64,000 nucleotides of DNA from Lutraria lutraria. Taxonomy: Eukaryota; Mollusca; Bivalvia; Venerida; Mactridae. The notes under the pieces are model-generated. The model saw nothing but the letters and a program-made list of their open reading frames with translations. It made no database searches and was not told the origin of the DNA. The DNA lies in assembly GCA_964023205.1 (NCBI GenBank), contig OZ026850.1, positions 6,737,270 to 6,801,269 on the forward strand. Direction: 5' to 3'. This document shows positions 51,508-62,683 of the stretch, piece by piece (position 1 is the first letter of the stretch; each line of letters opens with the position of its first letter). Made by a program: the position numbers and the translations under genes.

Positions 51508-51539
<32 letters not shown>
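51508..51539 (+). repeat. Poly(T) tract
   Basis: A run of about 32 T. It could be the reversed poly(A) tail of a retroposon, but no flanking duplication was seen. Confidence 0.85.
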
Positions 51540-52785
51540 CATAAGTAACTTGCAGTTAACAAATCTAAATCGTGCTTCTTGATTCATGTTATTTTAAGCA
51601 CAGCTCAACCTCTTTAATTTTTGAACTATTAGTTTTCATTAATTAGCTGTGTATCTTCTACTCTTTGAATTTTCACGATGTCACATGATCCAAACTTTAT
51701 TGTATTTATGTTTGTAACGAGATACTATGTTTTGTATAAGTTACTAAATAAAATCATGTTCCTATACGTGTCTTAGAATGTGTAATGTTACGTAATCTCG
51801 GTGCTATTTCGAGGAATATTGACGCTCGGCTTTTTGTATATAAAATAGGAAAATTATGTATGGGTCTGACACATTGTATTTGATTGATTGTTGCAGTACC
51901 AGAACATTATAAGTGAGAACTTTTATGTTATTGGTTACGATTAGTTTTTTTTCTTATCTTTTAACAACTGAACGGTTTGATCTCACACATGATACTGTCG
52001 GTTTCAGAAGGTCAGTGGAAATGCCGTTATCTGATTGGTCAACTGGCCTGTCAATGAAATATCCAAGGAAGGGTCAATTGTCGCGTCGCTAATATATAGT
52101 CGTACATAGATCGATAGTCAATAAACACCACGGGTGGTAAATGTATATACTGCAGATTTGCATTTTACTAGTTTGTATATACTATACATATATCTTTATC
52201 GATAGTAAAATATAAGTATCAGAGGAATTGCTTGAGAAGCGGGCAAGTAAAAGACTAATGAATTTATGAAACAAATGTTATTTTACTAATTTGTCACATT
52301 TTAAAACGAAAATAAAACACGATTAAACGAGTATTTTTATCGATTCGGATATTATTAGTGTTTTACGAATACTCGAAGATAATTTTATGTAAAATCTAAT
52401 ACAAGACCTTCTAAATTCTAATTGAATATTACACCTGTTAATCGACAGATCAATGATACGTAAATTTGTATAAATACATTTTGTATTCAAGACAGAAACA
52501 ATAATGAATAATGATAATAATTTATATAAAGTTATTTACATTTTTTACTTTTTCAAAGCTTTATGAAAACAACAAAAAATAATGTGTTCTACAATATAAT
52601 CTTTTCCAACTAAATACAAAATACGTGTTCTTTCGTTAAAACAAACACCTTCGTATTCATTTTAGAAAGGTTCTAATGAGATTATTAATGTATTTACTGA
52701 CGCAAAAGAAATTGCCAAATCATTAAAGACGTTCCGTCTGCTGGATCTGTGGTCTTATCGGGTGTCTGATCGATTTAACCGTTTA
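51540..52785. other. Intergenic, nothing recognised
   Basis: AT-rich, without a supported exon, repeat or structural RNA. Confidence 0.4.
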
Positions 52786-52789
52786 CATT

Positions 52790-52853
52790 AACTGGTTCCC
52801 GCTCAATGTTGCAGTGCACCAAAGGAACAAACAAGTCAACGGGAACCAGTTTA
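52790..52853. repeat. Short inverted repeat AACTGGTTCCCG/CGGGAACCAGTT
   Basis: Two 12-bp arms are separated by about 38 bp. ACTGGTTCCC also occurs at about 12.95 and 14.81 kb in DENND3-like introns. Confidence 0.6.
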
Positions 52854-52859
52854 AGATTT

Positions 52860-53990
52860 TCACGCAGTCTATCGATTGTTACCCGGGTTCTTTACCTCAT
52901 TCATAACATGAAGTCAGCCATGCGTCAGAGACGAGATCTATTATATCTCAACTGAAATCAGTATTAAATTTAGCAAGTTATGATTCCTCTTATATATATT
53001 CCAGAATGTGTGCGTATATAGTGTGGCATGCACATGCACCGGGTCACAAGTCTTGTATTTCAAATAATTGAATTGATCTAAATATGCACTTCCATATTAC
53101 GGAATAAAATCCAATAATCACAAATAATATGTGACTATAGAACGTGCATAAACTGTACAATTTCTGCAATTATTATGACAACAATGCCGAAGTATAGACT
53201 GCTTAATTTATTGAACTGTTAATATTAATCAAAGTGAGACGTGGGTCAAGAAAAAGGTGAAGTTACAATTAGCGACCGTACAAAATGACACCTAATTTTA
53301 TAAATGTATCACGGAACAGCTTTTTATGCTCTTTGAATCTTTGCTTATCATCAAAGCATTCAAGTCTGCCTCAGGAACATTGAATTAAGTAAAGGTGTTT
53401 TCAAGTTGAATCTACAATCTAGAGCAGATTTTATAAGGAAGAACTCGTCAAATAAATGGAAAAAGATATACTAGTAATAATCGAAAACCTGTTTCAACTG
53501 TACACGCATCATTGCGCATGTGTTATCAAAAATTAATACCCGCGACATCATATTTGATATGGGAGTGAGGTATTCATGATAACTTAACTTAATATTTACA
53601 TGCACAAAATGTATCAATAAAATGGTACGCGCGACACATAATCAACATAAGGACGTTTGTAAAATGTAGTTTGGAGTACCGTTTACTGACAGGAAGTTCG
53701 TAAGCTGAAATTTCTCAATGTGAAATGTATACTTCACTAATCATATTGCTCGTGAATCCCGTGCATTCAATGACAACATGACCAGCATATTGTTTAATCG
53801 GTACGGTTTTCTGTAAGCAATAATGAAAACATTAAACAGGGCACGCATGTCTGCGGAAGAAATTTAAGAGGCTCATCATACAAATCGAGTTTTACCTTTT
53901 TAACAGTCAGAGTCATATGAAGCGGACAGTTCACCTAAGCATCGCTCCTTGGAAGAACCAGTACTAGACTCCCATTCTCCGTAAGCAACA
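52860..53990. other. Intergenic, nothing recognised
   Basis: No supported gene; AT-rich with scattered short open frames. Confidence 0.4.
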
Positions 53991-54004
53991 GCCTACTTTC
54001 TCAC

Positions 54005-54115
54005 ATAAAGAGTCATGGTCGGGAGCGGGACTCGAAACCACGACCCTCTATCAATGAGAAGTTACAGTGATTTGAAGTCAGCTACCACGGAGACGGGTTT
54101 CGCCCGATTGTGAAT
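54005..54115 (-). repeat. Degenerate tRNA-like SINE head
   Basis: The minus strand has CCGTGGTAGCTGACTTCAAA and GAGGGTCGTGGTTTCGAGTC at plausible A/B-box spacing. Confidence 0.5.
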
Positions 54116-54924
54116 TTCGCTTATCATTTGCTTGAAATAAGTCTTATTAACAATGATTAATGAAATTAAACATGATGTTTGACAATACTATTGACTAAAC
54201 TTGTAAGAAATATTTACACCTGGCCTGTAACTCGCGTTTAATTTTCGAACAAAATACTTAATATTAGCAATTATTTCGATTATGATCTAATAAACCTTTT
54301 ATTGAAACATAAAAAGTAATTAAAGGATTTGTCAAATTTGTTGTATACCGTTTTCTGAAAGTTTTAAACATGAGACATCTGCTAGATATATATTTTCTCA
54401 GTTAATCTTTGCTATACCCACTAGAAAAGTAATCGTCCTGAAAAAAATGGTACGAGTAAATAAATATATATATATATTAAATGGTAGCAGGAGCTAGTGT
54501 AATAAAGCTATTAGTCAAAATTAGTGATTGTAAAACTCAGCAGCAAATGTTTATATAATAAGCTTTCAGAAAATAACAAATTTACGCATGTGAAATCAGC
54601 AATTTTGGGAAAAAGTAATAGCCACACACGCATTTATACAGGCGATAGCTGAAACAGCTTATCTCTGTTATCTATGTCTCATCACCATACATCAGTAAAA
54701 TGTATGACCCTATTCTTCACTAAATTCCAAACTGACCGTGATCAGACACAGTGGGAGATGAAACGAGAGATAAGACCTCCTGTGGTTTTTAGTCGCTTAC
54801 ACAGGAGCTGTTCAATAAATCCCCATGCTGATGTGAAATACACCGATTTTCGGAATCTGTACAATTTCAGTTGATGACAGATTATATAATACATACATTT
54901 TATGAACATGCGTTTCGTTTATGG

Positions 54925-54927
<3 letters not shown>

Positions 54928-54958
<31 letters not shown>
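54928..54958. repeat. TA/GA microsatellite
   Basis: (TA)n followed by (GA) of about ten units. Confidence 0.9.
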
Positions 54959-55649
54959 TACGCACTTTTATAGGTACACTTCGGCCTATGTGTACTTACA
55001 ATAATGACTGAATCATGCTGATTTTTTTTATTAACTACAAACAATGATCTATCATGTTAAGTAACGTTAGATTTTTTTCTAAATTAAAAACAGTTATCAT
55101 GTTGTTGTTTTTTCGAGACAACAGAAATAAGAGCGATAGGAATAGCACGATACTAATATTAGGCTATTAATACTTAAATTTGTGCTGTTGTTATCAGAGT
55201 TATTAATTTTTATTCCGGAATACAAAATCTGTCATCTATTTTCAAAAGGAAAATGTCAAATATATTATAACCTTTTTTATTGACGCTGCGTCAATGAAAT
55301 GGAGGTGTGTGGTGTGTGTCCGAAATGTGTGACAATGGTAAAATGATATTAATCACTGACTGATTTAAACTGCAATTTAAAGCAGTGTTTAAATGTACAT
55401 TAAGGCTCTGTGTCGATCTTATGTATCCTTTAAATAGTGAGGCCGTCTTCGTATAATTTTTGTGACAGCACGTGTTCTTACTGAGAAACTTGAATTGATG
55501 TAAGTTTAATGTATTCATTATCTCTAATTAAAACATGAATGGTATCGATAAAATATATAACGATACCCTCATATTGACCTTTTCTTCTTCTAAAAATGTT
55601 TGAATTAGGCCTACTCGACAATATTTTTACTTAAAAAAGCGCTGGCCGT

Positions 55650-55705
55650 GTATTTTAGAATGGCGGCCGCGTAATAACTGTCGCATAGTGCACGCAAGAT
55701 GGCTG
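55650..55705 (+). promoter_or_regulatory. Two YY1-like ATGGC motifs, possible promoter
   Basis: AGAATGGCGGCCGCG and CAAGATGGCTGCTG lie on the same strand about 38 bp apart in a small GC-richer patch. Such motifs are typical of TATA-less animal promoters when close to a start site. No exon was found downstream. Confidence 0.25.
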
Positions 55706-55959
55706 CTGTTTACTAATGTAAATATTAAGTTGAGGAATAATGTGAATTTCTGTTGACAGTGCACACCATTAAAGGGATTACCGGACGAAAACAGTTCTGA
55801 AAAAGATAGTTTTGACAGGCATAAAAACGACAAACTAGAGATATTGACCACATCAATAATATGCATTGTCGAACAGTATTCAAGTCGCAAACTGAGGACA
55901 TAAGGATGGGATTTTTAAGACAGAAGTAAAATAATGATAATCTCTGGCGTGACACACGT

Positions 55960-58380
55960 AGTCAATCCGTTGGGCTGTAAATTTAAAAGGGTTCAACGGT
56001 AAGATTCGTGTGGAACTGTCAGAATAATTCTACATAACTTCTAAATACTAAACAGGAGTAGACTTGTAAGTGAATTTTACATTAGAGACATTGAACCAGG
56101 AATCTATCTTCCTTTAATGTCAAACCCCTCACGGGGACGTAGGCATGTGACTAAGACCCAGCAGTCCTGTATATTCCACAGTAGGGAGTCCAATAAAACT
56201 GACAGGGTCATTGATAGACTAGCTTCTAATTACATAATCAGTCATTTAAATTTATGGCTAATAAAAATTATAGCTACTGTATAGATACTTAAATTGATTC
56301 AATGTTTAATTGAAAATATAGATATAATTTTCTTTTTTTTTTAAAGTATATATATATTCTTTATTTAATTATGTTTATATTAAATGCAAAATATTAAGAA
56401 ATTTAAAATGATTAAAGACATTAATTACTCAAATAAATGCTCAACGCTTCAAACACATTAGCAAATATACATGTATCTCACACCAATTAGTTAGGTCTGG
56501 ATGATTTTGATAAATTAAACGTCCATTTTGTGAATTTAATACTAACGTATCCTAACACCTTTATACCTGTTAAATATTTCTAACCAATATAATTTCTCAA
56601 GCAGTACCTGTATAAACATAGTTTCTTTGCAAGTTATTTTTAAGATTATAATATTTATCTTGTAAAAAATAATTTCATGTGTAAATAGAATGATTTGATT
56701 TAGAAATAGAAGAAGCATTCAGTTGCATTTTTCATGCATTAACTATTCTTACATAATCTGGTAATTAAAGGACACCATTAATTAATCACATAAAATGCTT
56801 ACAAAAACAACAGGAAGTTATCCATAAACTAATTATCCTTAAAAACCAATAAAATTTATGACCCTCTATGACTAGGTGTCAAGTCTACAGACACTTAGCT
56901 GACTGTGAAAAGACAGGATTAATCCCATTAGGGGCAATAAAACAATTAAGAGATTAGACCTCATGTGGATTTGGGAGGAGGGGGGCACTTATATAGTAGC
57001 TGTTCAATGTCTTTAATCTGTAATGCACTCAGTGTGTTACAATATTGTAGTGCAGGGCTTTTTTCACAGGTAGGAAAAGTGACATTTTCTTCAAATTTGG
57101 GAAAGAATAACTCATATTTTTTTTGCAAAAGGGGAAGAAAAAACTTGGATGTAAACTAAATTTTAGGGGAAAACTGCATGATTTTAAAGGATTATCCTGA
57201 GGGGAAGACGCCTGTTATAGAAGGAAAATAGCTCTGTAGAATGTCATTTATCCTTCTAAAAGTCTTGTTATAATTGTGTTATTTGGTCTCAGGTAAGTTA
57301 ACTTTATTTGTAACTTAAATATTAACTTATTTTGAGTTCATTAAAGAGGGATCTTATATAGTCAGTACCCCATTTACCGATGTTATCCAAATAACGGTGT
57401 ATCTTAAAATATCCGTTATATACACTCTAAATTCACATTCTAAATTTAGCTTCACCGTTATCTAGTACCACTTATATATGTTTAAAGAGTCTCATATTTA
57501 CCAAATCACTGGCAACAGCTAGGACAGAAACAAAATTACTTTCTGCATAAGTTGTAAAAAGTTCAGCTGCAGAGGGAACTAGATTCTATATTGGACTTCA
57601 TTAGATCTGATAACTGACACCCCCTACAGGGATCCTTTCAAATATAGCTCCCTGGAGAGCTGTATCTGCAAAAAGCTTTTGTATACAGCTCCCTGGGAAA
57701 CTCTATTCAATTCAAGTGTATCTCCTGTTCTAAAATTAGAAGCTGTATTCTGAGTAGCAGTTGCTTTTCAAGAATAAAAATCCCAAATTGTCTGATGCAG
57801 GATAAAGTTAATTAATTTTTTATTCATGATAAATTTTTTTAAATATAAAGACATGACAAGAAAATATGCATGTATGAATTGAAACAATAGGCTATTCGCC
57901 AATGCCTGTGGGTTTGTTGGCCTGTCATTCATGTACACAGTGTTTGGACTGATTTCATTAAAGCAGCTGTTAATGGATTATTGAAAATTTACAATAGACA
58001 ATTTACAATTAGCCGGAATAGACAATTGTGTTAAAGTTTACTAGCTTAAATAGACATTATCTAAGGTTCCGGCTGTAACTGGGTTAGCGAAAAGACTGTG
58101 TACATGCCCAGATCATTTGACATTTTGATGTTGTCTCTGTTCATGTGGGGTTAAATGCTGTATTCCGAGGAAATGGAGTATTGTTGGTTAAAATAGTGAA
58201 CAAACAAATCACTTGTGCTGCTCGCTTTAGTTCCCTACTGGTTGGATATTTAAAATAACTGGTTGGAGAAATCCTTAAATTTGGAATTGTCCAGGCTATC
58301 AGTCAGATAGAACTTCCCTGAAGGATTATATTCGAAACATGTGACATAGCTTACAAAACGATAATATAACACTGTGCACT
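55960..58380. other. Intergenic, low repeat density
   Basis: No coding exon is supported. It includes a dispersed repeat near 56.95 kb (GAGATTAGACCTCATGTGGA) and otherwise nothing that I recognise. Confidence 0.4.
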
Positions 58381-58392
58381 AGCGGTTCAAGG

Positions 58393-59950
58393 GACGGGGG
58401 AAGATAGCGTGCGCCCCCTCAAAGTTCTCGATCATATATAGACATAAAATACCATTTAAAATTAATTCATTCAATGAAATAGCATTCAATTATTCAGTTC
58501 ATAAATATTACGCCCCCTAGTTTGAAAACCCGGATCCGCCCCTTCTGCATACATGATAATTACTAACAGGACTCATTGTTGGTATTACAATGCTATCATT
58601 ATCAGTGACATCATGGCAAATTTGCAAATTTTAACACATATATTGCATGGTGAGGGGAATATAAAATGGTATTACGCTGAATTATTGATTTATTTCTTAA
58701 ATTCAAACACATGCCTGGGCGCGAACGTCATAGAAAACACTTCCTTTTTATTTTTAAGAATTTATGAGAAATGAAAAACCGGAAATTCTGTAGCAACATC
58801 ATATCTTAAAAACATTTTTTTAAATAAAAATTATTAATTTTCTTTGATAAAATAAGTGCATGCTTAAATATCATTAATCTTATGATAAGATTTTTTTATT
58901 GTAAGACGGGGGAAGGTAGCCTGCATGGCGGGCGCCCCCTCAAAGTTCTCGATCATATATAGACATAAAATACCATTAATCAATTCATTCATTTAATGAA
59001 ATAGCATTCAATTATTCAGTACCCAAATATTACGCCTCCTAGTTTGAAAACCTGGATCCGCCCCTTCTGCATATATGATAATTACTAATAGGACTCATTG
59101 TTGGTATTACAATGCTATCATTATCAGTGACATCATGGCAAATTTGCAAATTTTAACACATATATTGCATGGTGAGGGGAATATAAAATGGTATTACGCT
59201 GAATTATTGATTTATTTCTTAAATTCAAACACATGCTTGGGCGCGAACGTCATAGAAAACACTTCCTTTTTATTTTTAAGAATTTATGAGAAATGAAAAA
59301 CCGGAAATTCTGTAGCAACAACATATCTTAAAAACATTTTTTTTAAATAAAAATCATTAATTTTCTTTGATAAAATAAGTGCATGCTTAAATATCAATAA
59401 TCTTATGATAAGATTTTTTTTATTGTAAGACGGGGGAAGGTAGCCTGCATGGCGGGCGCCCCCTCAAAGTTCTCGATCATATATAGACATAAAATACCAT
59501 TAATTAATTCATTCATTTAATGAAATAGCATTCAATTATTCAGTTCCCAAATATTACGCCCCCTAGTTTGAAAACCTGGATCCGCCCCTTCTGCATATAT
59601 GATAATTACTAATAGGACTCATTGTTGGTATTACAATGCTATCATTATCAGTGACATCATGGCAAATTTGCAAATTTTAACACATATATTGCATGGTGAG
59701 GGAAATATATAATGGTATTACGCTGAATTATTGATTTATTTCTTAAATTCAAACACATGCATGGACGCGAACGTCATAGAAAACACTTCCTTTTTATTTT
59801 TAAGAATTTAAGAGAGATGAAAAACCGGAAATTCTGTAGCAACAACATATCTTAAAAACATTTTTTTTAAATAAAAATTATTAATTTTCTTTGATAAAAT
59901 AAGTGCATGCTTAAATATCAATAATCTTATGATAAGATTTTTTATTGTAA
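58393..59950. repeat. Three tandem copies of a ~520-bp unit
   Basis: Units begin at about 58393, 58905 and 59429 with GACGGGGGAAGRTAGC. Copies 2 and 3 are nearly identical; copy 1 is slightly more diverged and 12 bp shorter. The right edge of the unit is the same TCTTATGATAAGATTTT sequence that belongs to the GCCATGGC element, so the block seems to have grown from that element's edge. Confidence 0.92.
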
Positions 59951-60573
59951 GAAAAAAATATGATGCCTCATAAATGCGAGCCCTGGTCTAAGCCAAATCA
60001 CAGCTGACTTTGTATCTCGTACAGAAATTAATTTTCACAATGTTAATTTTACTAAATGACTAATTTGCCATGGTAATATTTTGCCATGGAAATTTTGCCA
60101 TGGCAATATTTTGCCATGGAAATTTTGCCATGGCAAACTTTTGCCATGGCAAAAATTAAAATTTAAAAATTCATATTTATTGATCAAAACCATAATAATT
60201 GTGTTAATTATGATACCTACACACCCTTACATAGTGTTTCTTTAGATATTAAAAAAAAATTTGCCATGGCAATTTTGCCATGGCAAAAGTGTTGATATTT
60301 TTGCCATGGCAAGGCCATGGCGGCCATGGCAAGGCATTTTGCCATGGCAAAATACCGATTTGCCATGGCAAAACGCCGTTTGCCATGGCAAAGACAGTTT
60401 TTCTTTGCATTTTTCAAGAAAACTAGTAAAGATAGAAACATGGGACTTACAATTTGTTAATAAGTAACTAAATGCTACAATTTAATAATGTTTTTGTTTC
60501 TCAAAAACGCGTAAAAGTGGAGGCTGTATTTGCCAAAGACCGGCGCGGCAAAAACAAACCGGCGGAGGTTATT
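59915..60573 (-). mobile_element. GCCATGGC-palindrome element, copy 2 (inverted)
   Basis: About 14 CCATGG palindromes lie at 60066-60390; the order of ends is the reverse of copy 1, finishing AACAAACCGGCGGAGGTT. The tandem 520-bp block is attached to its left side. Confidence 0.8.
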
Positions 60574-60574
60574 A

Positions 60575-61945
60575 GTAAATTGAATTGGCGCATCTTTGTT
60601 CAACTAGCTGCTTAAAAAGCAGTATCCTAAATTTCCAGTTCTCAACACCATTCAATTGACAAAAAAGATATATCGGGTATCAAAAACCTCTCTAACAGGT
60701 TCGTATAACTACTATATTTATACAATGTAATTGTCACAGTTTCTATTAAGACACCACCTCTCGTCTATATTTAATCTTTGTCTACTCTACAGCAAGCGTT
60801 ACGGAAAGCAATAACACCGATATAATTGTACATAAAGGACTAGATTAACCACAACGTTACATGCGTACGCACTTTATATTGTTGGACAGTGGTGGTAGTA
60901 CATAACCTGTAAATCCGTTTTCCGATGATAAAAGAATTTAATATAACTGCCGTTGTGGTTATATTCAGTGACGGATTTAAGTATATGCGACAGTTCATCA
61001 ACTGAAGAAAATTAATGGCTTCCACACCATATAAGGTTTTCAGCAAGTATCAATTTTATTTCGCATTTGTACCCGGAAGACGGATATCGCTAAACCTAAA
61101 ATATCCCGATGTTCAATTATTAAGACTAATTAACGTACACCGTAATAAATTCAGCATCGATCTAAACTGCAGAATAATAAATCCATCAATAGTGGTCTAT
61201 AAAAATATCTGGCCGCAGAAAACTGTTTGACTTGTTATAGTTTTACAAGGTGTGCCGTAAAGAGATAACCTTTTTATTAGTCATTTCCCCGAGAAAGCAA
61301 ACATGTGAAGATCATGTTTGTGCTCTTGTCTTTTAATGAGATATGTGAAAAGTATTATATATATAGATGTTCACTTAGGTCAATCATCATAAACACGTTC
61401 TTCTCTTATATCTGTCTAGCCTGTCCAAAACAAGTAGAGTCAAATAATCGCTGCATTCATTTAGAACAGGGACATGACATTGTGTAATGTTAAGCCCTGT
61501 CCGGAAGTGAGGTCACCAAAAATCAGCCTTGTTATCGAGTTGATCCCATAAAGTTAAGTGCATGTGATCTACATTAAGTAAAAGATCTTTGTTTTCACAT
61601 TTGAGACTTTCTATTTGGTCTTTTGGAACTATTTTCGTCTAATTTTACAAATAATTACTATTTTCTAGCTCCAAGTTCGACCGCTGTAACTGGATGCGAT
61701 TTCTGTGCGAATCTGCGCATTTCTTGTATAAAGCTATATTTGACAGTCCCTTAACTAACATTTTGTGTCGTGTTAAGCATCATGCTAAAGTCCTTAAATT
61801 GCAAAATTGAACTGTGTAGTTTGATTACATTGTCGAAAAAAATGAAATGTAACGTGATTGGTTAGTAGTGTTTACATGTATATAGAAATGTCAGTGTTCC
61901 ATTTAAAATTCCGATTCTAAAATAATATATATTTCATGATTCATT
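60575..61945. other. Intergenic, nothing recognised
   Basis: Short open frames on both strands overlap each other and show no family resemblance. Confidence 0.4.
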
Positions 61946-61949
61946 TCAG

Positions 61950-62185
61950 TCCCTTGAAAATGTGGAAATAGTTAGCTCCACAGACATTCATGAACTAAGA
62001 ATGCGATTATACACTATATGGCTAAGTTCAAGGGCACATACTTCTGGATTGAGTGAATCGCTGAGCATGAAAATTGTGTCTTGCCCATCTACACTTCATG
62101 GTGACAACATATTTCAAGTTTCATTGCAATCGCTTTAAGAATGTGAAAGTAGTTCGCTCCACTAACTTGTGATAATGTATGCGGA
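61950..62185 (+). repeat. Diverged Helitron-like core unit
   Basis: TGTGGAAATAGTTAGCTCCA at 61.97 kb and TGTGAAAGTAGTTCGCTCCA at 62.14 kb are repeated about 175 bp apart. The text between them (AAGTTCAAGGGCACATACTT) resembles the core units of the other families. Confidence 0.5.
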
Positions 62186-62683
62186 CTTCTTTACGGGTGA
62201 AAATCCAAGTGTTATCTCAGATCACTGTGTTGTATATTTTGAGTATGAACATCTTAATATGATATGTAATGGTGATGAGGCAGATGACTGTAGTTATGAT
62301 ACATTAGATTATGGATTTTCTTGGGATAGTGTTTAGCAAAATCAGCACCAGTTGCAGTGTAACGTGTATCGAGCCGAGCAGGTTGATATTTATCACAGTC
62401 AACAACTTTAAATATAATTTTCCTCAAGCCTACTTTGGCTTTGATTATGTTTAAATAAAATGAAATCAGTATGCGTTTGATATATATTTCAAACGAATTA
62501 ACACCAATAATCAAGTTTCCAAATAATTATCATGAACAAATGAACTTTATCTCAGATATGAATGATCAACAAACAATAAACTGATCTCTCCAACTTAATT
62601 ACAACTAATTATGATCTAGATTTCAAACCAATCTCAGATCATGTTCACAACGCATGCCAAATAACCTATCTTTTATATATATA

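Noticed and set aside
54674..54874. 66-codon open frame
   Set aside because: Part of it (GAGATAAGACCTCCTGTGGT) is a dispersed repeat seen at 50.1 and 56.95 kb in other frames.
58553..59296. Identical 73-codon open frames in tandem units 1 and 2
   Set aside because: Identity follows from recent duplication; the third unit has a stop and there is no domain or transcription evidence.
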